Assembly (NCBI GenBank): GCA_009823505.1
Contig: VZQC01004541.1
Coordinates: forward strand, 921,255 to 985,254
From: Rhizomys pruinosus
Lineage: Eukaryota; Chordata; Mammalia; Rodentia; Spalacidae
DNA length: 64,000 nucleotides
Reading direction: 5' to 3'
In this document: piece after piece, positions 24,903-34,904 of the stretch
Numbering within the stretch: position 1 is the first letter of the stretch
Layout: each line of letters begins with the position of its first letter
Made by a program: the position numbers and the translations under genes
Notes under the pieces: model-generated
Seen by the model: the letters and a program-made list of their open reading frames with translations, nothing else
What the model was told of the DNA's origin: nothing
The model's database searches: none

Positions 24903-25147
24903 GGGGCTGGAGGTTAAGCCTAGCAGTTAAGAGCACCGACTGCTCTTGCAGAGGGCCGGGGTTCGATCCCCAGCACCCACATGGTGGCTGAGAACCATCT
25001 GTAACTCCAATTCCAGGAGAACTCCAGTTCCAGGGGAATCCGACACCCTCTTCTTACCTCCGCGGCATTGCACAGCACGGGTGCACAGACCTGCATGCAG
25101 ACAGTACATTCATACACATAGAAAATAAATAAAAATTAAAAAAAAAG
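24903..25147 (+). mobile_element. B2 SINE (duplicated-segment subfamily)
   Basis: GGGGCTGGAGGTTAAGCCTA head (a small change from GAGATGGCCTA), B box GGGTTCGATCCCCAGCACCC, both 18-bp segments present, ending in an A-rich tail at 25,128-25,147. Confidence 0.92.
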
Positions 25148-25370
25148 AAAAGACCAAAGGCAAAATATGAAGCTGTTACATTTTTCAGTTTGTAGCTGTT
25201 TGTAGATACTCTGGTTAATCTAGTCCAATGTTTGTTCTGTGCCCCTCTCCTGCTCTGGAAACAGCGGATGGCTGGTGGGGGAAGGGCTGGCTTTAAAGAT
25301 TCTGTGTTTCACTGGGAAGCATAAAGTCTTGGGCACTCTTACCCTGGGGCAGTGCTTCGTCTTTCATTGT

Positions 25371-25407
25371 TTTTTGTTTGTTTGTTTGTTTGTTTGTTTG
25401 TTTGTTT
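25371..25407. repeat. (TTTG)n microsatellite at B1 tail
   Basis: About nine GTTT units immediately upstream of an antisense B1, grown from its A-rich tail. Confidence 0.93.
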
Positions 25408-25520
25408 TGGTCTTTTTCGAGACAGGGTTTCCCTGTAGCTCCAGCTGTCCTGGAACTCACTCTGTAGACCAGGCTGGCCTTGAACTCACAAAGATCCTCC
25501 TGCCTCTGCCTCCCAAGTGC
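25408..25520 (-). mobile_element. B1 SINE, 5'-truncated
   Basis: TTTTTCGAGACAGGGTTTCC, AGCTGTCCTGGAACTCACTC and TGCCTCTGCCTCCCAAGTGC; the 5' end of the element is lost. A short CTTTCATTG repeat flanks it (about 25,361 and 25,520). Confidence 0.9.
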
Positions 25521-25689
25521 TTTCATTGTGTTTTAAAGGTGCAGCTTTGATTCCAATAGTCGGAAGACAGACTTTGGACATCTGCGGAGACTCAAGCCCA
25601 ACCTTAATTGTGTAAATGACCTTTTTTCATTGAACATCAAACAACAATATGGCTTTCTTCTCTTACAGGTCAACCTTACAAATCTTTCT

Positions 25690-25752
25690 TATGTATGTAC
25701 GTATGTATGTGTGTATGTATGTATGTGCGTGCACATGTGTGTATGGATGTGT
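25690..25752. repeat. ATGT-rich microsatellite
   Basis: Imperfect ATGT/GTGT units. Confidence 0.85.
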
Positions 25753-25859
25753 GTACTTGTGTTATAAGTATATTTTAGAGTTAACTACCATGATACCAGT
25801 AAAAGCATTGCCTCTGAGTTGGAACGTGGCCCTTCCTTCTCAAGACGCAAATTTATATT

Positions 25860-26584
25860 AAACAGCCAAAACATAATTCAATTTCAACAAAGGTTATGGG
25901 TTATCCATTAAAAATTTTAAAATAATGGATCTACACTGCCACCAACTGGTTACGCCCTTTCAACATCTAAAACAAAGATGCAACCAGGTTTTCATTGTAT
26001 TAAAGTGTTAATAAGTTTTGGGGTCTTTGGGAATAAAAAATAAAAAATTTAAAAACTTAGAAAAAAAAAAGTGAATTCCCATTAACATCATTGCAGAATT
26101 CGTGGCCACCATTTTTTTTAAATTATTGTGCACATACAGGCTAAGACAAGCCTGCATTTCGTTCAGATGACCAGTGGGTAGCTGGTGTTGAGGCCTGCAT
26201 TTCATTTGGGTGACCAGTTGGCTGGAAAAAGGCTCCCTTTGCAGACCACCAACCTGGGTAGCTGGTGTGAAATTCCTGTCCTGGCTTTGGGCAGGTGGAA
26301 AGTCACGGCCAAGAGTGGGAAACGTGTCTCATTGTCCCAGGCTAAGGACCTGAGTAGGAAGTTACCTCTCTGGTCGGGTTACAGGAGTAACCAACTGACC
26401 TTTGCACCTAGGGATCAGTTCCCTACAGTGTCCACAAAGTGGGCACTGTGTCCCCCTTCCCTTAGCAGGACTGCGCTTCACCTGCTCATGACAAAGGAAG
26501 CTTCCTAGAAGCTCCCAAAAAAACAAAAACAAAAACAAAAAAATCAAGATGGTAATGATGGTAACAACTTCTCATGGGGCATAT
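25860..26584 (-). other. Interior of the minus-strand LTR element
   Basis: No protein motif found. It contains a small internal near-repeat: GCCTGCATTTCGTTCAGATG (26,150) and GCCTGCATTTCATTTGGGTG (26,193), each next to GGTAGCTGGTGT. Confidence 0.5.
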
Positions 26585-26599
26585 CTAGCCAGTCTTTTT

Positions 26600-27118
26600 T
26601 TTTAATTTATTTTATTTTATTATTTATTTATGTGTATGAATATGTTGTCTGCCTGTAGGTTTGTGCACCCATGTCGTGCAATGCCGCGGAGGTCAGAAGA
26701 GGGTGTCTCTCCAGCCCAAGGAGGACACTTTTTTTTTAAACATTTTTAAATTTTATTTATTTTTGTATGTGTATGAATGTACTGTCTGCATGTAGGTCTG
26801 TGCACCCATGTCGTGCAATGCCGCGGAGGTCAGAAGAGGGTGTCTCTCCAGCCCAAGGAGGACACTTTTTTTTTAAACATTTTTAAATTTTATTTATTTT
26901 TGTATGTGTATGAATGTACTGTCTGCATGTAGGTCTGTGCACCCATGTCGTGCAATGCCGCGGAGGTCAGAAGAGGGTCTCGGATTCCCCTGGAACTAGA
27001 GTTCTCCTGGAATTGGAGTTACAGACAGTTCTTAGCCACCATGTGGGTGCTGGGGATCAAACCCGGGTCCTCTGCAAGAGCAGTCAGTGCTCTTAACCGC
27101 TAGGCTATCTCTCCAGCC
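26600..27118 (-). mobile_element. Three B2 SINE segments, two in a 137-bp tandem duplication
   Basis: Antisense B2 tail sequence (GTCTGCATGTAGGTCTGTGC) appears three times. The first two (26,600-26,715 and 26,740-26,853) jump from GAAGAGGGTGTC directly to TCTCCAGCCC, losing the middle and most of the tRNA head. The third (about 26,880-27,118) is complete with both 18-bp segments. GAGGACACTTTTT starts at 26,721 and 26,858, giving an exact 137-bp period. Confidence 0.85.
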
Positions 27119-27321
27119 TGGAGGACACTTTTTAAAAACACCTTTAGACTGTGGCTGGCTTTTCACAAACTTCCATGCAAGCCAATGTTGGTAGATTAAT
27201 TCCTGGGTAGTTGCTTCTACAACCCAAGCCTGCCTGTGCAAAGGTGCAAATGAGTGCCTCTATGGGAGGTTTGCCACAAAAGCTTGAGCTCACTTGCTGC
27301 ATGGGCATGCCTGTCCTTCTC

Positions 27322-27636
27322 TTAGGGGCTGGACCCCAGGGCAGGTTCCAAGCCCATTTCAAAACCTCTAGAAGGCAAGTGGATGAGAGAGGAAGGGCTC
27401 CTCTCACAATTTCTCAGAATACCAGCCACCTGGGTAGGCTGGGGAAGCAACAGATGCCCCCAATGCAGGGAAGCCAAAACGGCATCCACAGGCTCCATAA
27501 TCATGTCCAGCTGAGTGGGTAACAACCCACAAGAGAATGCAGGCTTCCCAACGCCTATCGGAGAGGCCAAGTCTCCATCAGCCGCCATACACAGGCACAT
27601 CAGCAGAGTCAATATGAGAATTCCCTCTGCATCCAT
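27322..27636 (-). other. 104-codon open frame with hydrophobic start, unknown
   Basis: Lies in the minus-strand LTR element about 0.5 kb inside the 5' LTR, or about 0.27 kb without the B2 at 27,845. It opens MDAEGILILTLLMCLCMAAD, a short acidic start followed by a leucine-rich hydrophobic core resembling a signal peptide, then continues with no motif I recognise. A second minus frame (27,144-27,407) overlaps. It could be a remnant of env or gag, or chance. Codon bias and homologs were not tested. Confidence 0.3.
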
Positions 27637-27667
27637 CCTTAGTCCATGCCTTCACTTATTTGGAGAT

Positions 27668-27735
27668 GATAAACTTTCTCCATGCCACAACTTGAAACAC
27701 AACACTTTCTCCATGCCACAACTTGAAACACAACA
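27668..27735. repeat. 31-bp direct duplication
   Basis: ACTTTCTCCATGCCACAACT...CACAAC occurs twice in tandem with no visible difference. Confidence 0.9.
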
Positions 27736-27844
27736 GCCACAGCAGACCACAGCACACAGTCAACAAACACGTGCCATACATCACAAAGCGATCCCTCCTG
27801 AAACATAGCTTCCTTGAAGGTGTTATTTCTCATCTTGCAGAGAT

Positions 27845-28098
27845 TCTTTTTTAAATTTTTTATTTAATTTTATTTATTTCTGTATGTGCATGAATGTACT
27901 GTCTGCATGCAGGTTTGTGCACCCGTGCCGTGCAATGCCGTGGAAGTCAGAAGAGGGTCTCGGATTCCCCTGGAACTGGAATTCTCCTGGAATTGGAGTT
28001 TCAGACGGTTTTCGGGTGATGTGGGTGCTGGGGATCGAACCCGGGTCCTCTGTAAGAGTGGTCGGCACTCTTAACCGCTAGGCCATCTCTCCAGCCCC
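27845..28098 (-). mobile_element. B2 SINE (duplicated-segment subfamily)
   Basis: Antisense, A-rich tail at 27,845, GGAACTGGAATTCTCCTGGA with both segments, B box complement GGGGATCGAACCCGG, ends CCATCTCTCCAGCCCC. It is inserted between the PBS and the ORF of the minus-strand LTR element. Confidence 0.93.
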
Positions 28099-28136
28099 TC
28101 TTGCAAAGATTCTAGCTTACCAAACTGGTCTCCATT

Positions 28137-28155
28137 CCCCACGTTCATGGCGCCA
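28137..28155 (-). promoter_or_regulatory. Primer binding site, tRNA-Lys type
   Basis: On the minus strand, two bases inside the 5' LTR, TGGCGCCATGAACGTGGGG resembles the tRNA-Lys1,2 PBS shared by many betaretroviruses (TGGCGCC then AACGTGGGG), with a small internal difference. Confidence 0.75.
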
Positions 28156-28157
28156 TT

Positions 28158-28431
28158 TGTGGGGAGCCCACCGAGGTTTGTGGCACGGCCCATCTAATCC
28201 CAGGACAATCCATGTGGGAAACACACGCAGGACAGCACACCACGTGGATGTATGTTGAGGTCCAAATACAGAGAGAGATTTTATTGCAAAATGTCTGCTT
28301 AAATATCGATCATGACTCAAATCTCAGGGCTGAATCCTAAACCTTTTTGTCACTATATCCTACCCCATGGGTGTGGCCAGGGAGGTCCCATTGGTTTAGA
28401 ATGCTACCCATCTTAATTAAGTTTTCCCACA
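28158..28431 (-). repeat. 5' LTR of minus-strand LTR element
   Basis: 274 bp, TG...CA ends in minus orientation, poly(A) signal GCAATAAAATCTC, followed outside by TSD ACCTGG at 28,432. Confidence 0.82.
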
Positions 28432-28665
28432 ACCTGGCATGAATTCTGTGTCCTCCACCATGATGAGAAAATGACTAGTCACCCCCCCCAGGGGTATCAT
28501 AGAATTCTGTATGCATTCTCATGGGAACACCTGCATTGTGGGCTCAGCTTTTCCCTTAGCCTCTCCCTCTAAGTAAATCAGACTTCATTTTTGTACTTCT
28601 CAGCTTGTCTGATGATAAATCCATTTCAAATATGATATACTTTATTCCACCCTCCACCCCCTTCT
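28432..28665 (-). mobile_element. Right part of the old LTR-type repeat split by the provirus
   Basis: ACCTGGCATGAATTCTGTGT...TTTTCCCTTAGCCTCTCCCT...TTGTCTGATGATAAATCC...TATACTTTATTCCA matches 47,390-47,690 in order, with a deletion. On the minus strand that copy starts TGTGGGATAAAGTATATC, an LTR-like start. Confidence 0.7.
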
Positions 28666-28958
28666 TTGGACCTTACAAACTGGACATGCCAAGCTCTTCC
28701 TCAAGAGTCCCTGGGCCTTGGAGGGGAGACTGAGAGAGAGTCTCTGAGATGACACATGAAACTTTTGTCTCTGTCCAAGTTCTGTTTTCAATGGACTGGT
28801 GGCTCATTCAGGAGTCTCCTTATTTCTACTAATAAAACACAAATAGCAAGAAGCACAGACATTTAAACAAACATTAACCACTATAACAAGTATGCTATGG
28901 GCACAAACACCAAAGCTTAGATGGTATCTCAGTTGGACATCACAGGTCTTTATCAAAA
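28666..28958. other. No recognised feature
   Basis: Non-coding, unclassified; nothing identified. Confidence 0.5.
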
Positions 28959-28976
28959 GGATGGCAATAGCTTTCT

Positions 28977-29202
28977 TTTTTTATTATTATTTTATTTTTG
29001 TATGTGTATGAATGTACTGTCTGCATGTAGGTTTGTGTACCTGTGTCATGCAATGCCACGGAGGTCAGAATAGGGTCTCAGATTCCCCTGGAATAGGAGT
29101 TACAGATGGTTCTCAGCCGCCATGTGGGTGCTGGGTATCGAACCTGGGTCCTCTGCAAGAGCAGTCGGTGCTCTTAACCACTAGGCCATCTCTCCAGCCC
29201 CA
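28977..29202 (-). mobile_element. B2 SINE with 18-bp TSD
   Basis: Antisense B2 ending CTCTCCAGCCCC. Perfect TSD GGATGGCAATAGCTTTCT at 28,959-28,976 and 29,209-29,226. It lacks the 18-bp internal duplication. Confidence 0.94.
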
Positions 29203-29226
29203 TAAAATGGATGGCAATAGCTTTCT

Positions 29227-29812
29227 AACATGGACTATAAACTCTCTGACCACTAGGAGGTGCCAAGCTTGCAGTATTAGTACTGTGTCCCTCACCCCTC
29301 CCCACCTCTCCAGGGAGTGGGCCTTAGACCCAATTGGAAGTTTTCTGGGTATACGTGTACCAGGCTGCCACTATTGTACTACATCTTTTTTTGGCATGTA
29401 AAAGTGCAGCACATGAGGTCAGTAGTAGGACTTCAGAGATCATTTCTTTCCAGGGATTCTTGTAATGCTCTCTGGCACCATGAAGATCAGCTGTCTATTT
29501 GCAGTGCAAGGTCTCAGCATAATTTTTCTTTCTCAGGCTCACATCATGGTGTATCTTCAGCAATAGGGTCTTACTATCTATTTCTTGTATGCACCCAATG
29601 TTATAGGCAAATAGCCTTTGTTTTGGGGGACTTGAGAGCCTCCCTGGCCAACAGCTCCTGGTAGAGCAGCCCACACCTGGTACTGAAGCCCTTATCTACT
29701 AGTACATCTTATTCAACTATAAAGCTCTCAAGGATTCCATAGTTTTACCTGGTCCTGGTACCCCCTTAATGAATTTATTTTTTATCTTTGTTTTTCAGGT
29801 ATATTTGATATC
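29227..29812. other. Unclassified repeat-like flank of the provirus
   Basis: Non-coding. The segment near 29,560 (CTTCAGCAATAGGGTC) is shared with about 14,630. No gene visible. Confidence 0.5.
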
Positions 29813-29818
29813 TCTCTG

Positions 29819-30260
29819 TGACGGCATGGAATAGCCGAGAAGATAGGCCTGTAGGACAAAAGAAAGCCTGTGGAGTTTCGTGAACTCACCCCCACCCATC
29901 CGAGCAAGGAAGGCTAGCTTCCGTGTACTAATATGATAATTAGGGACTATGCTAGGAAGGGAAGGGATTGGATTAATTAGGAACTTGTAAATTAAGCCTC
30001 CTAAAAAGACCAGTTGGGAAGAGACATATGCCCGAATGGGGAAGCCAGCATGGCTTATAAGCCTCAGTGAACCTGCAATAAAGTTGAGTTTTTGAGCTGT
30101 AACACTTTGACTCGACTCCCTGCCGTGATTGTTTTTGGTTCGGCAGCACACTTGCTCTCCGCAGCTCCACTCCGTCGCGGGCCGACGGAGTGAAGATCTC
30201 CGGCGGCAAGGAAGCTAGAGGGGGTTGGTCTTCACCAGCCACCTCTCTACGACCCCCGCA
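29819..30260 (+). promoter_or_regulatory. 5' LTR
   Basis: Starts TGACGGCATGGAATAGCC and ends CGACCCCCGCA. It holds a TATA-like CTTATAAGCC (about 30,055) and poly(A) signal AATAAA at 30,077-30,082, which sets the R region. The next two bases are TC and then the PBS. Confidence 0.95.
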
Positions 30261-30262
30261 TC

Positions 30263-30281
30263 TGGTGGCCCAATGTGGGGC
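30263..30281 (+). promoter_or_regulatory. Primer binding site, tRNA-Lys type
   Basis: TGGTGGCCCAATGTGGGGC resembles the Lys1,2-type PBS, with a few changes near its start. Confidence 0.8.
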
Positions 30282-30362
30282 TCGAAGACCCCCCTCGAGA
30301 CCCTAATGGCTAGAAATATGGCTGGGGCCAATTGGTCTTTCGGGTAAGTGAGTCCCAGAAAA

Positions 30363-31825
30363 ATGGGAGACGCAACAGGCAAAAATGAGGACCCAGCGCT
30401 TAAAGCGCTGAGATTGATGTTAAAATCCAGGGGATTAGAACTGACCGATGCAGTCACAGAGCCTGCCTGGCACCATGTCCTCTTTCTGGCCCCCTGGGTA
30501 AGAGGGGCCAACCTTTTCTCCTGGGAAGTTTGGGGGTGAATAGAAAAGCTGGCAAGAGAAAGAGAAAGGATTCTCGGAGCAGGACCTCCTTTGGGCTTTT
30601 ACCCCATGATTGTGGCGCTTAAAGCCACTTTTCACCCTGACTCCCTCCCACCTCCTGGGGGTGGAATTTCAGCTTCGGAAGAGGTTGAGAGACCCCCTGG
30701 TCTCAGGGAGGAGCATACGGCCTGGGACGCCCCTGAGTATCCAGACTCCATGGGCCCCATCCCTTCCCCCTACTCGGCTTCGAGGCAGGAGGCCAGAGAG
30801 ACAGAACAACACTTCTCTGAGGAACTCTCCCAACCACCGGCTTACGTCGAGGTGCAAGAAGGGGGGGTCACTCCTAAATTAGTTCAAGCCTTTCCGGTTA
30901 ATGTCAATCCCACCCCTGTCCAACCCTTGGACTGGTACCCCTGGGAGGCCAAGGACCTAAAAGAACTCAAAAAGGCTGTGGCAGAGGATGGTCCCAACTC
31001 CCCATGGGCGACCACCCTCCTACAGGATGTCGCCTATCATCCCTGTGTGCCAAAGGACTGGATGGATGCCGCCAAAGCGGTACTTCCTAATCCCATCTTT
31101 ATTAGATGGGTCGCTCTATTCCTGGAGGAATGCAGGGAACAGGCTGAAGCCAATGCCGCTGCTAACCCCCCAGTAGCCATCACTTGGGGAATGCTGGTAG
31201 GAACCCAAACTGGGTATACTACCGGGCTTGAACAATCTCGGGTACAGATTCCCCAATATAGGGAGCAAGGTCGAGACTGCGGAATTCGGGCATGGGCTAA
31301 GCTAGACACCGGGCCCACGGAAAACCCCATGGCGGGGCTGCGGCAGAGGTCCGAGGAGGATTTACCATCATTCATCGACAGGGTAGAGCAGAGCATAAAA
31401 CGTAAGTTACCCCCTGGGGACATAAGAGATCAATTCATTAAGCTGACCGTTTGGGAAGGTATGAATGGTGACCATAGACAGGCCTGTGCCAGCCTCAGGG
31501 ACCGGACAATGCATTCCTGGATAATAGCCACCCAGGATGTGGGAACTCAATCTCACAAGGTTCAAACCTTCACGGTGGCTTTGGCTCAAGCTTTATCTCT
31601 CCAAAAGGAAGCAAAGACCACAGAAAGGGCCGAATCAAGAGGGAAATGTTTTGCCTGTGGTAAGGAAGGTCACTTTCGCAGGAAATGCCCGGAAAAGGAA
31701 AGACCCGATAAGGGCAGAGGAATCAGGGATTGCCCCCCGCTCCTTGCCCTAGATGTAAGAAGGGGTATCACTGAAAACGTGACTGCCAGTCCAAGTACGA
31801 TATCAATGGGAGGCCTTTAAACTAG
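30363..31825 (+). pseudogene. gag: gag (matrix-capsid-nucleocapsid), broken
   Basis: Begins MGDATGK, with a Gly2 suitable for myristoylation. An in-frame TGA at 30,537-30,539 ends the first 58 codons, after which the same frame is open to 31,820. A PPAY late-domain motif lies in the segment between MA and CA (about 30,834). CA contains the KDLKELKKAV helix typical of betaretroviral capsids and a major-homology-like stretch near 31,350-31,500. The first zinc knuckle CFACGKEGHFRRKC is at about 31,652. The second, C-x2-C-x4-H-x4-C at about 31,745, is in the next frame because of a net one-base loss around the C run at 31,733-31,738, and it contains a TGA at 31,772-31,774. The second-knuckle frame ends at TAG 31,823-31,825. 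Confidence 0.9.
31816..31822 (+). promoter_or_regulatory. gag-pro -1 ribosomal frameshift heptamer TTTAAAC
   Basis: T TTA AAC lies in the correct phase of the second-knuckle gag frame, directly before the gag TAG stop. The pro frame is open from 31,822 in the -1 phase, as expected for a betaretrovirus. Confidence 0.8.
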
Positions 31826-32328
31826 AGAGGGGGCGGCCTCTAGCCCCGTTACAACCAAGGAGGCAAGGCCCTGATATGGGTCCTATTAGACCAAATCCTT
31901 GCCCGGTCAACTGGACTGTTCCTCTATGTGACTTTACCCGTCCTAAGACAGTCATCGCTATTGGGGGACAAAGTTTCAAATGCCTCTTGGATACGGGGGC
32001 CGATAGAACTGTCTTAAAAAAGGAAGAGGTTCCCAGCCATTGGGAGCTAGTCCCTGGACCTCACGTATCCGGAGTAGGAGGGACTTCCAAAGCTCAGGAA
32101 ACCGCCTCCTATCTCCCCTGGGTGGGGCCTGAGGGTGAACGAGGGCGTATCCGCCCCCTGGTGGTACAAGGACTAAAGGATAACTTGGCCGGAAAAGACA
32201 TAATGGCCCAGATGGATGTAGTTCTTACCACTGACCACAACAGGTTCTTTGAAGACCCAGTAGAGAGTATATCCGGCCCCTCGGACGGGGTTAGGAAAGA
32301 TCTTGTTAAGGTGTACCCCCAAGTCTAA
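31822..32328 (+). CDS. pro: pro: retroviral aspartic protease
   Basis: Open in the -1 frame from the TTTAAAC site to TAA at 32,326. The first internal Met is at 31,876. The catalytic motif LLDTGADRTVL is present (Asp codon at 31,990), with a flap-like GVGGTSK and the C-terminal GKDIMAQMDVVL strand. The enzyme dimerises and cleaves Gag and Gag-Pol in the assembling particle. No dUTPase domain is seen between NC and the protease, unlike some betaretroviruses. This frame has no stop, but its translation depends on the broken gag upstream. Confidence 0.85.
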   Translation, partial: LERGRPLAPLQPRRQGPDMGPIRPNPCPVNWTVPLCDFTRPKTVIAIGGQSFKCLLDTGADRTVLKKEEVPSHWELVPGPHVSGVGGTSKAQETASYLPWVGPEGERGRIRPLVVQGLKDNLAGKDIMAQMDVVLTTDHNRFFEDPVESISGPSDGVRKDLVKVYPQV

Positions 32329-34904
32329 AGGCCACTGCCCCCCATGTTCCAACAATTATATGGAAACTGGGTAAACCGGTCTGGGTGGAGCAGTGGCCCC
32401 TCAAGGAAGAGAAGCTGACGGCCCTCAAGGGCATTATCAATGACTTGTTGGCCTGAGGGCGTATCCATCCCTCAATGAGCCCATGGAATACCCCTGTGTT
32501 CATAATTAAAAAACCCTCAGGCAAATGGAGGATGTTACAAGACTTGAGAAAAATAAACGACAGGATGGAGATTGCTGGGGCCCCCCTAAGGGGAATGCCC
32601 TGGGTTCCTGCAATACCCACTGAGTTCCATCTAGCAGTAATAGACCTTAAGGATTGTTTTTTCTCCATCCCCCTCCATCCAGAAGACTGTCACAAATTCG
32701 CATTCTCTGTCCCCTCAACTAACTTTGCATGCCCTGACCAAAGGTACGAGTGGGTGGTCCTTCCTCAGGGGATGGCAAACAGTCCGGCCTTTTGCCAAAA
32801 TTATCTGGCCACATTACTACAGGACTTTTTCTATGGTGACCCTGACGTCCTTATGTACGCATATATGGACGATCTTATCTTGGGTCACAGGGCCTTACCA
32901 AAACTCCATCAGTTAATGGACAAAATTTCAGATCGCCTTGGGGAGGCTGGTTTTGCCATTGCCCCTGAGAAGGTACAATGGGTGCCCCCGCTCAAGGTAC
33001 TGGGCGCGGAACTTCACCTTACTGCTGTCAGACCTCTCCTCCCCTCCATCTCTATCCCTAAGAACCTTGAAATCACCCAATTACAAAAGGTGTTGGGGGA
33101 GATAAATTGGCTCAGGCCCTGGGTTGGAGTCTCTACTGAGACCCTCCTCCCCCTCTTTTCCCTCCTCGAGAAAGGGGGGCCCTGTGGAGGGGAGGTTGAG
33201 CTCTCAGAGCAACATTTACAAATCTTTGATCAATTCTCTAGGGCCCTATTTTCTGCCAAGCTACAGAGGTTCGATAAAAGAAAAGACCTTACGTTTTGGA
33301 TTTTTCCGGGGAAGGAGCTTGCCATGGCCGTGTTAGTCCAAGAAGGAAAACCATTGGAATGGGTGCATACCTCTCTTGGCAGAACACCAAGGGTATACAC
33401 GGTCTTAGATCAAATAACTGATGCTATAAAAAAGGGCAGAAATTTAGCAATCAGACACTATGGTAAAGACCCTGATACTATAGCCATACCCCTCCGAATG
33501 GAAGATATGGAATGGGCATTAAATACCCACCCTCGGTTACCACTAGCCCTGGAGGGATTCCTGGGTAGTCTGGACTGCCATTTCGGCCCTTCTCCATGGG
33601 CCACACTCCTCCAACGACTACCCATTAAATTAGTAGCCAACAACCTCTTTTCCAAAAAGATTCTGGCCGATGCCTTGTATGTTTTCACTGATGGAGGAAG
33701 AGGAGGGGGGGCTTACATTGCCTATTCCCCAGAAAACCTTGATGTCCCAGTAAAGGTCCGGACCCAAGACGTACAAGGGTCTGCACAATACAAGGAATTA
33801 CTAGCGGCCACAATGGCCCTCCAGGACTTCACCCAACCCTTTAATCTTATATCTGATAGCCTATATGTGACAAATCTTCTGCCAGCTCTCCCAGGAGCAC
33901 ATATAAGACTGGACAAAAACCCCATATCAGCTCTCATGATACAAGCTCGGTCTCTTTTGGAGGGCCGGGCGGAGTCCATTTATGTCCAACATGTAAGGAG
34001 TCATTCTCATCTGCCCGGGTTCCTTGCCAAGGGGAATGCCATGGCAGATAGATTAGCTTCTCAAATTAATATTGTTGATGTAACTGAACCAAATAAACTT
34101 CATGAGTTGACCCATCTAAACTGGAGGGGATTACAGGTAAGATTCCCCCATATACCGGTCTCAGAACTTAAAAAAATTGTACATACCTGCAAATCTTGTA
34201 AACCTTTTCTCAATGTTCCGCCTCTACAGGGGCCTGGAGTAAATCCCCGAGGCCTTCAACCCAACATCATCTGGCAGACAGATGTCACCCACTACCCGGC
34301 TTTTGGGAAACTCAAATATGTCTTTGTCTCAGTAGATACATATTCAGGAGCATGTTGGGCAACGGCCCACTCTGGAGAAAAAGCCGCCCATGCTAAATCA
34401 CACTTTATACAATGTTTTTCAACCCTGGGCCTACCTAAACAGGTCAAAACAGACAATGGGCCTTGCTTTACATCTCAGTCCCTAAGCCAATTTTTTAATA
34501 GATGGAATATCAAACACATCACCGGTATTCCTTATAACCCACAAGGACAAGCGATCATTGAAAGAACTCACCAGACTTTAAAACAACAAATACAAAAACA
34601 AAAAGGGGGAGAGGACTGGTACCGCAGTCCTCACCTGCAGCTGGCAGGGGCATTATTAAACATAAATATTTTAAATTTTTCCAAAAATGTACATTACAAT
34701 AGATTTCAAAAACACTGGGGACAGTTACCCCAGACACCAGCAATACAGGTCCGGTGGAGAGATCCTCTAACCCAGCAATGGCGAGGCCCGGACCCGCTTA
34801 TAACTACAGGCCGAGGATTCGGCTGTATTATGCCAATAGACTCTAATACACCTATCTGGGTCCCGGCAAGGAACATCAAATATGACCTCCCGGAAACTTC
34901 TTAA
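32310..34904 (+). pseudogene. pol: pol: reverse transcriptase, RNase H, integrase
   Basis: In the -1 frame relative to pro, open from 32,310. A TGA at 32,454-32,456 breaks the RT N-terminus, after which 809 codons are uninterrupted (32,475-34,904). RT shows LPQGMANSPAF and the catalytic YMDD at 32,862-32,873 (residue 130 of that frame). RNase H has TDGG (Asp residue 406) and the ISDSLYV and MADRLAS blocks. Integrase has HELTH...CKSC zinc ligands (residues about 543-572) and the catalytic triad D603, D660, E696 with the standard 35-residue D-E gap, and ends with a WRDPLTQQWRGPDP-type C-terminal domain. Sequence style is betaretroviral. It is remarkably preserved compared with gag and env. Confidence 0.95.

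Larger units (their letters stand above)
15365..28431 (-). mobile_element. Minus-strand non-coding class II LTR element (span inflated by assembly duplication)
   Basis: 3' LTR at 15,365-15,641 and 5' LTR at 28,158-28,431, both ending TG...CA in minus orientation. The flanking ACCTGG (15,359-15,364 and 28,432-28,437) is a 6-bp target duplication, as is usual for betaretroviruses. A tRNA-Lys-type PBS lies inside the 5' LTR. Between them no gag, pol or env motif was found; the body is AT-rich and filled with B1/B2 copies. Removing the duplicated tract (about 16,636-23,457) leaves about 6.2 kb, including younger SINEs. I infer a non-autonomous element comparable in style to ETn or mys elements; the family name is not established. 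Confidence 0.75.

Noticed and set aside
24373..29401. Multiple 60-130-codon ORFs with MYCLHVGLCTHVVQC or RRSEEGVGFPWNW motifs
   Set aside because: These are translations of B2 elements and recur at every B2 copy.
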